Positions 26,099 to 34,755 of a stretch of DNA of 43,361 nucleotides are shown here, piece by piece. Position numbers and translations under genes: made by a program. The notes under the pieces were generated by a model. The model was not told the origin of the DNA. It saw only the letters and a list, made by a program, of their open reading frames with translations, and searched no databases. The stretch is from Candidatus Enterocloster faecavium (GTDB lineage Bacteria; Bacillota; Clostridia; Lachnospirales; Lachnospiraceae), in the NCBI GenBank assembly GCA_019118585.1, contig DWYS01000040.1, forward strand, positions 1 through 43,361, written 5' to 3'. The stretch's first letter is position 1. Every line of letters begins with the position of its first letter.

Positions 26099-26138
26099 TC
26101 TTTTTTCCTCCTTTTTACCGCAAAAAAATCATCTGTGC

Positions 26139-26168
26139 TTTACATTTTAGCATAAGTGTTGTTATAAT
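26139..26168 (+). promoter_or_regulatory. Promoter of the LysR gene beside leuC
   Basis: TTTACA (26139-26144), an 18-base spacer and TATAAT (26163-26168) on the plus strand. It overlaps the predicted leuC promoter on the other strand, so the regulator and leuC probably compete for or share control. Confidence 0.7.
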
Positions 26169-26172
26169 AAAA
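26144..26172 (-). promoter_or_regulatory. Predicted leuC promoter
   Basis: TAAAAT (minus strand, 26144-26149) preceded by TGC, with a poor -35 TTTTAT (26167-26172) 17 bases upstream. A poor -35 is consistent with dependence on an activator. Confidence 0.5.
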
Positions 26173-26173
26173 A

Positions 26174-26188
26174 TACATAATATGAATG
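26174..26188. promoter_or_regulatory. Shared leuC/ilvN promoter element, leuC copy
   Basis: TACATAATATGAATG, starting one base upstream of the predicted leuC -35. It matches 14 of 15 bases of 33109-33123 before ilvN, at the same distance (24 bases) from the -10. Probably a regulator site. Confidence 0.6.
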
Positions 26189-26250
26189 GCATCCATGAAG
26201 GCAGGTTATGTATCGGAACAGTCCGGACACCGAAGGAAGGAGTTTAACGT

Positions 26251-27132
26251 ATGGAGCAGAACCTTTCACAGTATAAGATCTTTTACGAAGTAGCCAAGGC
26301 AGGCAATATCTCCCGGGCTGCCAAGGAGCTTTACATCAGCCAGCCGGCTATCTCCAAAGCCATCGGCAAGCTGGAAGACTCTCTGGGGCTTTCTCTCTTT
26401 ACCCGCAGCTCCAGGGGCGTGCAGCTGACGGCAGAGGGAGAGATTCTCTACCAGCACACACAGGATGCCTTTGAGGCCCTGGAACGGGGGGAGCAGGAGC
26501 TGCGGCGCATCCAGGAGTTCGACATCGGCCATCTGCGCATCGGCGTCAGCACCACCCTATGCAAATACGTCCTTCTTCCTTATTTAAAAACCTTCATTGA
26601 CCAGTATCCCCACATGAAAGTGACCATCGAAAGCCAGTCCACCGGTCAGACCCTGGACCGTCTGGAGCAGCAGAAGCTGGATTTGGGGCTGGTAGCCGAG
26701 CCGACACCCCGCAAGGACCTGGTCTTTATCCCGGTCATGGACATCCAGGATATTTTTGTTGCCACCAAACATTATCTGGAAAATCTCTATCTGCGGGAAG
26801 GAAAAGATACCGATGTATTCAACACCGGCAATATTATGCTGCTGGATGAGAGCAATATGACCAGACGGCATGTAAACGAGTATCTGACAGAAAACGGCAT
26901 CTATCCCCGGCAGATCCTGGAAGTCAGCACCATGGACCTTCTGATCGAATTTTCCAAGATCGGCTTAGGCATCGGCTGTGTGATCCGGGAGCTGGTACAA
27001 AAGGAGCTGGATTCAGGCCTTCTGGTGGAGCTGCCCTTAAAGCCTCCCATCCGCCGCCGGACCATCGGTTTTGCCTACCACCCGGCCAATCAGGCCATGG
27101 CCCTGAAGACCTTTCTGGAGTTTCTCTACTGA
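26251..27132 (+). CDS. LysR-type regulator beside leuC
   Basis: A 293-residue LysR regulator, N-terminal helix-turn-helix with AGNISRAAKELYISQPAISKAIGKLEDSLGLSLFTR, then the effector-binding domain (from about residue 90). GAAGGAAGGAG lies before the ATG. It shares a 152-base upstream region with leuC, so control of leuCD is likely, and the shared element before ilvN suggests a wider branched-chain role. The effector is unknown; 2-isopropylmalate or acetohydroxybutyrate-like intermediates are effectors of other LysR regulators in this pathway (LeuO/IlvY types), which is only an analogy. Confidence 0.9.
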   Translation: MEQNLSQYKIFYEVAKAGNISRAAKELYISQPAISKAIGKLEDSLGLSLFTRSSRGVQLTAEGEILYQHTQDAFEALERGEQELRRIQEFDIGHLRIGVSTTLCKYVLLPYLKTFIDQYPHMKVTIESQSTGQTLDRLEQQKLDLGLVAEPTPRKDLVFIPVMDIQDIFVATKHYLENLYLREGKDTDVFNTGNIMLLDESNMTRRHVNEYLTENGIYPRQILEVSTMDLLIEFSKIGLGIGCVIRELVQKELDSGLLVELPLKPPIRRRTIGFAYHPANQAMALKTFLEFLY

Positions 27133-27165
27133 GGACGGACGCGGGATGGCTCCCTTCCATACAGC

Positions 27166-27215
27166 AGCAGGCTGCAGCTCCAGGATTTCCGTCATCCTGT
27201 CCGCTGCAGCCTGCT
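27166..27215. repeat. Nested inverted repeat between convergent genes
   Basis: AGCAGGCTGCAG (27166-27177) and CTGCAGCCTGCT (27204-27215) form a perfect 12-bp stem. Inside, CAGGAT (27181-27186) and ATCCTG (27194-27199) form a second 6-bp stem. No T-run follows on either strand, so it is not a standard terminator, although it sits between the LysR end and the DUF4234 end. Confidence 0.6.
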
Positions 27216-27248
27216 CGATCTTATATCCATTCTCTATCCAACAATTTC

Positions 27249-27656
27249 TTATGATACGGCGATGCCGTGCTCCCGTCCATACTCCCCGATCAGAGTGTTC
27301 ATATTGCGGATCAGCAGATAGGTTCCGTATAACGAGCCAAGTCCGCAAAGAAGTGCTCCAAACAGACACCATACCAGATAGGTCGTCCCTGTTTCATGGA
27401 ATTCCCGTCCGTAGCCTTTGGATGCATCCAGCATGCGGTTGCCCTGCTGATACAGCCAGAAATAATAAAAAATACCACATGTTACAATGGACAGCAGCAG
27501 CACCAGAATATAATTCATGCTGGGCTTGTCGTCCGGCACCTTCTCTGCGCAGATCTGGTTGAGATTTTCCGTGAAAACATACCAGAAGTAGATTCCATAG
27601 ATTCCGCAGGTGATGATGCTCAGCAGAAGATAGACCGCAAAGCTTCTCTGTTTCAT
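27249..27656 (-). CDS. DUF4234-type membrane protein
   Basis: A 135-residue membrane protein with three hydrophobic stretches (about 5-28, 46-70, 90-115). The N-terminal SFAVYLLLSIITCGIYGIYFWYVF and later LLSIVTCGIFYYFWLYQQG are repeated versions of the DUF4234 pattern (CGIY/F-FW), so it may have arisen by duplication. Function is unknown. It is 22 bases after the DUF2752 gene and probably in one transcript with it. Its promoter is upstream of that gene. Confidence 0.75.
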   Translation of the reverse strand: MKQRSFAVYLLLSIITCGIYGIYFWYVFTENLNQICAEKVPDDKPSMNYILVLLLSIVTCGIFYYFWLYQQGNRMLDASKGYGREFHETGTTYLVWCLFGALLCGLGSLYGTYLLIRNMNTLIGEYGREHGIAVS

Positions 27657-27678
27657 ATTCGTTCCCTCCGTTTATGCT

Positions 27679-28116
27679 TTATCCGAAAAGAGCGTGTCTG
27701 ATCAGTCCAAACAACCGGACAGGCAGGCTCTGTTCTGCCGAAATCTCCATATAGGGGGCCCCTGATGCCAGCCGCCAGATATACACCAGCAGAAATGCAG
27801 CTCCCAGGCTGAACACGATGAACCTGGCTGCCCTCTTTCCCCTGCCTCCTCTCCACAGAACTGCCAGGATCAAGACCGGCACAGCCCAAAAGAGCGGATG
27901 GAAGGCGAAGGCCCCTGCCAGATCTCCCCGCAGCAGAGCCAGGTAAGCCCGTGAAAGGCCGCAGCCCGGACACGGGATCCCCGTCAGCCAGCGGATGGGA
28001 CAGCCATGCCCCAACGCGGCCAGCAGCAGATAAAATGCCCCCGCTGCGCACCATGCCCTCAGCTCTTCTGACCTCTGTTTGATGGAATGTCTGATAATTG
28101 CTCGCCCTCTTTTCAT
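27679..28116 (-). CDS. DUF2752 membrane protein
   Basis: A small membrane protein with the DUF2752 signature CPIRWLTGIPCPGCGLSRAY, then hydrophobic segments to the end. Function unknown; the cysteine motif may bind metal. The start at 28116 (145 residues) is selected because the longer reading (28200) contains a good promoter, TTGACA-17 bases-TAGACT. That promoter would start transcription almost on the ATG, so translation may be leaderless; no ribosome-binding site precedes this ATG. A downstream start is also possible. It is divergent from the response-regulator gene. Confidence 0.75.
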   Translation of the reverse strand: MKRGRAIIRHSIKQRSEELRAWCAAGAFYLLLAALGHGCPIRWLTGIPCPGCGLSRAYLALLRGDLAGAFAFHPLFWAVPVLILAVLWRGGRGKRAARFIVFSLGAAFLLVYIWRLASGAPYMEISAEQSLPVRLFGLIRHALFG

Positions 28117-28123
28117 TGGTTTT

Positions 28124-28152
28124 AGTCTACTTGATTCTCTATATATTGTCAA
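28124..28152 (-). promoter_or_regulatory. Promoter of the DUF2752-DUF4234 unit
   Basis: TTGACA (28147-28152), 17 bases, TAGACT (28124-28129) on the minus strand. The transcription start would be about 28117, immediately before the ATG at 28116. Confidence 0.7.
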
Positions 28153-28238
28153 CACTTTTGAGAAATTTGTCTGATTTTTTCTATTTTTGACAGATTTCAT
28201 CTCTTTTTTCAGAAATTCTCGCTATTTCATGGAATCTA

Positions 28239-28247
28239 TGCTAGAAT
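28239..28247 (+). promoter_or_regulatory. Extended -10 promoter of the two-component system
   Basis: TGC-TAGAAT (TAGAAT 28242-28247) on the plus strand, 35 bases before the response-regulator start. No good -35 is seen. Confidence 0.45.
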
Positions 28248-28281
28248 GATAGGACACATTTATGGAAAGGAGTTTCCCCTC

Positions 28282-28986
28282 ATGCCCCACACGATCCTGG
28301 TCGCAGAAGACGACCCCGATATCCGCACCCTGTTGGAACTTTATCTGAAAAGCAGCGGCTACCAGGTACAGACTGCCGCCAACGGAATCCAGGCCCTGGA
28401 AATCCTTCACCGGCAGAAAATAGACCTGGCGCTTCTGGATATTATGATGCCGGAAATGGACGGCTATGCCCTTACCAGGGAGATCCGTTCCTTCAGCTCC
28501 ATGCCGGTTCTGTTTCTCACCGCCAAAGACCAGGACTGTGAAAAAATTCTCGGACTGGACCTGGGAGCGGACGGCTATCTGACGAAGCCTTTTAATCCGC
28601 TGGAGGTAGTGGCCCACGTCCGCTCCGCCCTCCGCCGCTTCTATCAGCTGGGGGGAGCCGTTTCCCAGGAAAATCCGCAAAACGTGCTCTGCCTTGGCCC
28701 TCTGCGTCTGGACCTTAGCCGCATGACCCTTGAAAAGGACGGATTGCCCATCGATCTGACCGCCACGGAATTTAAAATCCTGGCACGGATGATGGAGCAG
28801 CCGGGCCGGGTTTTCACCAAAGCCCAGCTCTACGCAGGCATAGGCGGCGGATACTGTGAAAGTGATGATAAGACCATGATGGTCCACATCTCCAATCTGA
28901 GAGAAAAGATTGAAGGGGATTCCAGAAATCCCCGCTACATTCAGACGGTCAGGGGGCTTGGATATAAAATTGAGTATATTCCGTAA
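28282..28986 (+). CDS. OmpR-family response regulator
   Basis: A 234-residue two-domain regulator. The receiver has the acidic pair Asp10-Asp11, phosphoacceptor Asp53 (LLDIMMPEMDG), Thr80 and Lys102 (TKPF). The C-terminal winged helix (about 130-234) has LTATEFKILARMMEQPGRVFTKAQL and VHISNLREKI ... YIQTVRGLGYKIE. The start at 28282 has AAAGGAG 10 bases upstream; the ATG at 28246 has none. Its 3' end overlaps the kinase gene, so the pair is cotranscribed and translationally coupled. The target could be the downstream lipoprotein. Confidence 0.95.
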   Translation: MPHTILVAEDDPDIRTLLELYLKSSGYQVQTAANGIQALEILHRQKIDLALLDIMMPEMDGYALTREIRSFSSMPVLFLTAKDQDCEKILGLDLGADGYLTKPFNPLEVVAHVRSALRRFYQLGGAVSQENPQNVLCLGPLRLDLSRMTLEKDGLPIDLTATEFKILARMMEQPGRVFTKAQLYAGIGGGYCESDDKTMMVHISNLREKIEGDSRNPRYIQTVRGLGYKIEYIP

Positions 28987-30580
28987 ATTTCCAAAGGCCA
29001 AAAGTTTTTTCCAGCTTCTGGCCTTCAACTACCTTCTGTTTGTAGGCGCGGTCCTTGCTGTTTTCCTGGGCCTCTATCTGATCTACTGCGCCTATGCCCG
29101 CCATACCGCTCCCATTCCGGACCCGGAAAGCCTGAAACTGCAGGCCCAGTCCCTGGAGGACGGACAGCTTGGACGGCTAAGGCCCACCCGCAGTCTGGGT
29201 CCCCACTCCGGCATTGCCGTCACCGATTCCAACGGGAACCTTATTTATACCTCAGGGGAAGGCCTGCCGGAGAGTTTTACTTCCGGGGAACTTGCATGCA
29301 TCCCCCGGTATGATTCCCAACGTCTCCTGGCAGTAGCCAATCTCCCGGAAAATTCTCCCAACGGCAGCTATCTGCTGACCCGGCTGAAACTGGGGAACCA
29401 GGGGGAGACGGTTATAGACGGCTATCTTTTTCTGGACCAGGAGCTGAATGTCATTTCCGGCAGCATTGCCACCGGCCGGACCTCTTTCACCCCGCGGGAA
29501 TTTCAGTATCTGAAAGGGCAGGATGAATCCGGCCGCCAGCTTTGCCGTACCTGGTACCGGAATCCGGAGGGTGAGAACCGCCAGCTGGTCTTCTTTTTCC
29601 GCGAGGCCAGCCCGGAGGCTTATCAGGATGTATACCGCTTCTGGAACCGGATCTGGCTGCTGGCCATTCCCGCCTGTCTTCTGGCGGCGGCTCTGTGCAT
29701 TCAGAGGCTGACGAAAAAAACAAAAGCTCTCCTGGAGCCTTTCAATCAAGCCATCCTCGGCCTCTCCCAGGGAAAGAAAAGCCGCCTGGAGTCCTACCAG
29801 GGTCCGGAAGAATTTGCCGGCATCGCCCGCAATTTCGTCCGGATGGAGGAACAGCTTCAGGAAAGCGAACAGAAACGGCGCCAGCTGGACGAAAGCCGGC
29901 GCCAGCTGATGGCAGATCTCTCCCACGACCTGAAAACGCCTGCTTCTGTAATCAGCGGCTACGCCGCTGCCTTGAGGGATGGGCTTCTTTCCGGTCAGGA
30001 GCAAAAACGCTGTCTGGATACCCTGGTCCAGAAGTCGCTGCAGATCAGCGGCCTGCTCTCCCAGCTTCACGAGTATAGCCGCCTGGACCATCCTGCCATG
30101 CCAGTCCACCTGGATCGCGAGGACCTCTGCAGTCTGGTCCGGGAGTATTTTGCCGGCCGCTATCAGGAACTGGAACAGGCCGGTTATCCGGTGGAGGCGG
30201 AGATCCCGGAGACTCCTCTGTATGTCATGGCGGATCGGACACTTCTGACCCGCTGCATGGAAAATCTGGTACAGAATACCCTCTCCTACAATCCGCCGGG
30301 AACCACCCTCTGGGTGTCGGTCCGTTCCTTCGGTTCCCGGCTCCAGCTGCTTTTCGGAGACAGCGGACGCGGCATTCCCACGGACATCCGACAGACTCTC
30401 TTTGAACCCTTTGTGACAGGAGACCAGGCCCGCTCCGGAAGCCACGGCTCCGGCCTGGGTCTGTCCATTGTAAAAAAGATTGCAGAACTCCACGGAGGCA
30501 GTATTGCCCTCCTGGACAGTCCCCCCTGGTCGGTTTGTTTCTGCATCCTGCTTCCTCTGGCCGAATCCGCCGAAACCTAA
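28970..30580 (+). CDS. Sensor histidine kinase
   Basis: A membrane sensor kinase of about 536 residues. TM1 (about 15-39), an extracellular sensor domain of roughly 185 residues, TM2 (about 226-244), a short HAMP-like linker, the HisKA box LMADLSHDLKTPASV with phosphoacceptor His319, and the HATPase domain with ENLVQNTL, GDSGRGIP and GLGLSIVKKI. The start is uncertain: no ATG is in frame before the coding pattern. TTG at 28970 (17-base overlap with the response regulator) and TTG at 28958 are candidates, and the ATG-like longer reading runs inside the regulator. The sensor domain (VTDSNGNLIYTSGEGLP) resembles PAS/dCache-like folds; its ligand is unknown. Confidence 0.92.
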   Translation: MSIFRKFPKAKSFFQLLAFNYLLFVGAVLAVFLGLYLIYCAYARHTAPIPDPESLKLQAQSLEDGQLGRLRPTRSLGPHSGIAVTDSNGNLIYTSGEGLPESFTSGELACIPRYDSQRLLAVANLPENSPNGSYLLTRLKLGNQGETVIDGYLFLDQELNVISGSIATGRTSFTPREFQYLKGQDESGRQLCRTWYRNPEGENRQLVFFFREASPEAYQDVYRFWNRIWLLAIPACLLAAALCIQRLTKKTKALLEPFNQAILGLSQGKKSRLESYQGPEEFAGIARNFVRMEEQLQESEQKRRQLDESRRQLMADLSHDLKTPASVISGYAAALRDGLLSGQEQKRCLDTLVQKSLQISGLLSQLHEYSRLDHPAMPVHLDREDLCSLVREYFAGRYQELEQAGYPVEAEIPETPLYVMADRTLLTRCMENLVQNTLSYNPPGTTLWVSVRSFGSRLQLLFGDSGRGIPTDIRQTLFEPFVTGDQARSGSHGSGLGLSIVKKIAELHGGSIALLDSPPWSVCFCILLPLAESAET

Positions 30581-30597
30581 AGGAATCTTTAGGTTTC
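30572..30597 (+). repeat. 11-bp inverted repeat across the kinase stop codon
   Basis: GAAACCTAAAG (30572-30582) and CTTTAGGTTTC (30587-30597) are perfect inverted repeats with a 4-base loop, and the TAA at 30578-30580 is within the first arm. No U-run follows, so it may be a partial terminator, a processing site or an operator for the lipoprotein promoter 28 bases downstream. Confidence 0.6.
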
Positions 30598-30621
30598 CTG
30601 AAGAGTATTTAAAGTCACGGC

Positions 30622-30630
30622 TGCTATGAT
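30622..30630 (+). promoter_or_regulatory. Extended -10 promoter of the lipoprotein gene
   Basis: TGC-TATGAT (TATGAT 30625-30630) with no good -35, as expected of an activator-dependent promoter. The response regulator is the nearest candidate activator. Confidence 0.5.
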
Positions 30631-30669
30631 TAGGATGATTGGAATTACAAGAAAAGGAGAAATGAAAAT

Positions 30670-31233
30670 ATGAAACTCTACTGGATCCTTGCAACCATCT
30701 GTACCACCGCAGCCCTCTCCGCCTGCTCTATGGCCGGACCTTCCGTCTCCAAAATGACCGGAGCACCGACCACAGAAGCCCCCTCTGTCTCTGCCGCTGC
30801 CACTGCTGTGCAGACAGAGGCCAAGGAGGAAGCCAGCGAGCCTCCAACAACCGTTGCGGTCCTTCCCTCCTCTCAGGAAGAAGATGAGGAAGATCTAAAC
30901 GAAGCCCTGTTCCGCTCCGCCGCTTCCACCGCCCAGATGGAGATCACCACCGGCCTGACCACCGAATATCTGGATATGATATGCAGCTACCCGGTTACGG
31001 TGTACCACGGAGACAAGACCACTGTTTTAAAAGACCTGGATGATTTAAATGCCATCGGACTGAAGGCCCTGTACACCGATGAGCTACTGAAGGCCGTAGG
31101 AGAGGCCGACCCGGAGCAGATCGTCATCACCGATGATACCGCTCTCCTGGGAGACCCGGAAGGCGCATACATCATTCTGGGAAAAGATGTATATGATGTG
31201 ATTGGAATTACGGAATTCCACTATCCCCAGTAA
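30670..31233 (+). CDS. Predicted lipoprotein
   Basis: A 187-residue secreted lipoprotein. The signal peptide ends in lipobox LSAC with Cys19 as the lipidated residue. Residues about 22-80 are low-complexity Thr/Ala/Ser/Glu linker, and the C-terminal domain (about 85-187) has TAQMEITTGLTTEYLDMICSYPVTVYHGDKTTVLKDLDD and an acidic EADPEQIVITDDTALLGDPEGAYIILGKDVYDVIGI stretch. I do not recognise the fold. It directly follows a two-component system and may be its target or an input protein. A strong terminator follows. Confidence 0.8.
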   Translation: MKLYWILATICTTAALSACSMAGPSVSKMTGAPTTEAPSVSAAATAVQTEAKEEASEPPTTVAVLPSSQEEDEEDLNEALFRSAASTAQMEITTGLTTEYLDMICSYPVTVYHGDKTTVLKDLDDLNAIGLKALYTDELLKAVGEADPEQIVITDDTALLGDPEGAYIILGKDVYDVIGITEFHYPQ

Positions 31234-31249
31234 AATGCCCGTCATACGT

Positions 31250-31290
31250 AAAACATCCGGCTTGGAGCAATATCCAAACCGGATGTTTTT
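31250..31290. terminator. Strong terminator between lipoprotein and ilvC
   Basis: AAAACATCCGGCTTGG and CCAAACCGGATGTTTTT pair over about 15 positions with one mismatch and an 8-base loop. T-runs lie on both sides, so it can serve both convergent genes. Confidence 0.9.
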
Positions 31291-31365
31291 GTATCCTTAT
31301 ACTATCCTTTTTTGAGCGTCCGTCCTGAACAGGCATCCCTTCGCCTGCTGCCCGTACTGCTGCTC

Positions 31366-32391
<1,026 letters not shown>

Positions 32392-32523
32392 CTACACCTT
32401 TTTCTGTATCTCACCACAGCTCTAAAACTGCGGCGTGTTAAGGTGACAGAACTGACGACTCTCTGTCCGCCTCCCTCTGCGCCCCTTAGCTTTTGGATCA
32501 ACAGCCTGTCCTTTGCAGGAAAC

Positions 32524-32543
32524 GTTCTTCCTTATGGAAGAAC
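32524..32543 (-). repeat. Hairpin at the end of ilvN
   Basis: GTTCTTCC (32524-32531) and GGAAGAAC (32536-32543) form a perfect 8-bp stem with a 4-base loop containing the ilvN stop codon. A U-run is lacking, so it might attenuate transcription into ilvC or mark a processing site. Confidence 0.5.
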
Positions 32544-33035
32544 ACGGATATCTTCCGCTCCACGCTCCAGACCAGTAAGTCCCGTTCTGGCCAGCTCCAG
32601 AATCTCATAATCCTCCAGCAGGTTAATCAATGCATCCAGCTTGGACTGGTCCCCTGTCAGCATCACTGTCAGGGAATCTTTTCCCACATCCACGATGGTA
32701 GCACGGAAAATGTTGGAGATCGCACTGATGGCCGGGCGGTCATTGGCATTTGCTTTTACCTTTACCATCATCAGTTCCCGGTACACCGAAGCTCCCGGCT
32801 TCAGCTCCTTAATATCCCGCACATCCTCCAGCTTGTTCAGCTGATTCTTAATCTGCTCCAAAACCGTCTGATCTCCCAGAGAAACTACGGTCATCCTGGA
32901 ATAACGGGGATCGGCAGTGACGCCTACCGTCAGGCTCTCAATGTTGTAGCCCCGGCGGCTGAACAGCCCTGCCACCCGGGCCAGCACGCCCGCCGTATTG
33001 TCCACCAAAAGAGATAAAACTATTCTGTCATCCAT
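32532..33035 (-). CDS. ilvN: Acetolactate synthase small (regulatory) subunit
   Basis: The 167-residue regulatory subunit of acetohydroxyacid synthase, which gives valine feedback. The N-terminal ACT domain starts IVLSLLVDNTAGVLARVAGLFSRRGYNIESLTVG, and the second half has family sequence from about 85 on. The catalytic subunit (ilvB or ilvG) is not next to it in this window, so the subunits are encoded apart. GGAGAGG lies before the ATG. The gene has its own TTGACA-17-TATCAT promoter with an upstream element shared with leuC. Confidence 0.95.
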   Translation of the reverse strand: MDDRIVLSLLVDNTAGVLARVAGLFSRRGYNIESLTVGVTADPRYSRMTVVSLGDQTVLEQIKNQLNKLEDVRDIKELKPGASVYRELMMVKVKANANDRPAISAISNIFRATIVDVGKDSLTVMLTGDQSKLDALINLLEDYEILELARTGLTGLERGAEDIRVLP

Positions 33036-33078
33036 ATTTACACCTCTCCTCTCCCGTTATCCCGAACGGTTATATCTA

Positions 33079-33107
33079 ATGATAGCAATGGCCCTTCTGT
33101 TTGTCAA
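33079..33107 (-). promoter_or_regulatory. Promoter of ilvN-ilvC
   Basis: TTGACA (minus strand, 33102-33107), 17 bases, TATCAT (33079-33084), with TGC before the -10. Close to consensus. Confidence 0.8.
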
Positions 33108-33108
33108 T

Positions 33109-33123
33109 TACATAATAGGAATG
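33109..33123. promoter_or_regulatory. Shared leuC/ilvN promoter element, ilvN copy
   Basis: TACATAATAGGAATG, one base upstream of the -35 of ilvN. It matches 14 of 15 bases at 26174-26188. Here it is also part of a dyad, ATAATAG (33112-33118) and CTATTAT (33125-33131). Confidence 0.65.
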
Positions 33124-33181
33124 TCTATTATAAACTCAAGTTATAATTCAGCGAAGATATTTCAAAATTATATTCTTTTTG

Positions 33182-33856
33182 TTATGGTTTCTCGATGCTG
33201 AGCAGCAGTTTCTCCAGCTCTCCCACCGTTTTGACGATGGCAAATGCTCTGCTCTCCTTCAATTCTTCCAGGCTTCCGTAACCATACAGGACACCTGCGC
33301 AGTCAATCCCCAGCTGAGCCGCTCCCAGCACATCGTGTTCCCGGTCCCCCACCATCAGGATCCGGCTGCATTCCTCCTCCGTCTTCCAGGAAATTCCTTC
33401 CCTCTCCAGCAGATAACGGATTACATCCGCCTTCCGGCAGCGTTTTTCCTCCAGGTCCGCTCCTCCCACGCCCTCAAAGTATTTCTCCAAATCAAAATAT
33501 TTTAAAATCCGCAGGGCAAAAACCTCCGGCTTGGAGGTGGCCACATACAGATGTTTTCCCGCAGCTTTCAGCTTCTCCAGCATAGAAGGGATTCCGGGGA
33601 ACACGCGGTTCTCCCTCCATCCGCGTTCATTGAAATACTCCCGGTATACATGGACGCCCTCCCTGGCCTGCTCCGGCGAAAAGCCGTAAAATTCCCGGAA
33701 GCTGTCCATCAGCGGCGGCCCGATAAATGGCACCAACTGGTCCAGGTCCTCCACCTGGATTCCATAGTGCTTCAGCGCATACTGCACGGACTTCGTGATC
33801 CCTTCCTTTGGGTCCGTCAGCGTCCCGTCCAGGTCAAACAGCAGATATTCCCTCAT
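33182..33856 (-). CDS. HAD phosphatase, phosphoglycolate phosphatase-like
   Basis: A 224-residue HAD hydrolase of the Gph/PGP type. Motif I is FDLDGTLTD (Asp8 and Asp10), motif II VATSKP, and motif IV VGDREHDVLGA, with a cap domain between about 20 and 85. Such enzymes remove phosphate from small molecules such as phosphoglycolate, and some act on nucleotides or damaged metabolites, so the substrate is not settled by sequence. It is last of three genes after the HPr-like and nudC genes. AGGAAGAGG precedes the ATG. Confidence 0.88.
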   Translation of the reverse strand: MREYLLFDLDGTLTDPKEGITKSVQYALKHYGIQVEDLDQLVPFIGPPLMDSFREFYGFSPEQAREGVHVYREYFNERGWRENRVFPGIPSMLEKLKAAGKHLYVATSKPEVFALRILKYFDLEKYFEGVGGADLEEKRCRKADVIRYLLEREGISWKTEEECSRILMVGDREHDVLGAAQLGIDCAGVLYGYGSLEELKESRAFAIVKTVGELEKLLLSIEKP

Positions 33857-33878
33857 TATGTACCTCTTCCTCTCTGTC

Positions 33879-34721
33879 TTATGAACCGATTTTTCCTGCT
33901 TTAAAGGCAGCCATCATCTCGTGGCCTACACTGAGACATGGCTCATAGGCAATGACCTGGTCTCTGGTATACCACCCCGCCTCGGAAAGCTCCTCCTCCT
34001 GAAGGCGGATGGTATCATCCCCGTCCAGCTCGGCGGTAAAGCCGATCATCACCGTATCCGAAAACGCCCAGGGCTGGCTCTTGTAGTAGCGGATCTTTTT
34101 CACCTTCAGCCCCACTTCCTCCATTACCTCCCTGCGGACGCAGTCCTCAAAGGTCTCCCCCACCTCCACAAAGCCCGCGATCAGCGCAAATCGGCGGTAG
34201 GTTCCGTGGGCGTACCGGGACATTAAAAGCTTATCCCCATTGGTGATCGCCACGATAATCGCAGGGCTGATTTTCGGGTACTCGGTATGGCCGCAGGAGG
34301 TGCAGACCATGGACCGTTCTGTCTTTCCAGGGGCCATAGGGCTGGCACAGCAGCCGCAGTACCTGCGGCTTTGACGCCACCGGTAAATCTGGCTTCCCGT
34401 TATGCCGGCAAATGCCTGGTACATAGGCTCAAAGTTCTGGAAAATCTGCAGTCCCTCCATGGTCAGGTCCGTAAAATCCGGACACTCCATTTCCCAGGCT
34501 CCGAAATAAGCCTTGTCATCAATAGAAAAAAGGTATTCCACCTTGTCCTCCAGGCGGAATACTTCTTTTTTCACATCACCAAACCGGGGAATGGAAAATC
34601 CATCCCCCTCCTTTTTCAGCATCACCTTATTGAATCTGTAGTGCAGCAGATAATCCTCATCCTTCGGCTTCTGACTGCGAAAGGCCGGATCAAACTTAAG
34701 CGGCTCAATATCCTGTATCAT
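33879..34721 (-). CDS. nudC: NAD+ diphosphatase NudC
   Basis: NudC cleaves NADH/NAD+ and can remove NAD caps from RNA. 280 residues: an N-terminal domain, a zinc ribbon CGCCASPM ... VCTSCG, and a Nudix box GFVEVGETFEDCVRREVMEEVGL matching GX5EX7REUXEEXGU. The NudC-specific SQPWPFP motif is seen as SQPWAFSDT. The start at 34721 is preceded by GAGAGGAAG, whereas 34775 would overlap the upstream HPr-like gene. It is followed 22 bases on by the HAD gene. NAD kinase is elsewhere in the window and has no direct link. Confidence 0.93.
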   Translation of the reverse strand: MIQDIEPLKFDPAFRSQKPKDEDYLLHYRFNKVMLKKEGDGFSIPRFGDVKKEVFRLEDKVEYLFSIDDKAYFGAWEMECPDFTDLTMEGLQIFQNFEPMYQAFAGITGSQIYRWRQSRRYCGCCASPMAPGKTERSMVCTSCGHTEYPKISPAIIVAITNGDKLLMSRYAHGTYRRFALIAGFVEVGETFEDCVRREVMEEVGLKVKKIRYYKSQPWAFSDTVMIGFTAELDGDDTIRLQEEELSEAGWYTRDQVIAYEPCLSVGHEMMAAFKAGKIGS

Positions 34722-34755
34722 TGGTACATCTTCCTCTCTTCCCTGCGGCCGATTT

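Noticed and set aside
29252-30694. Minus-strand frame of 480 codons
   Set aside because: Antisense to the histidine kinase, whose motifs are all present on the plus strand.
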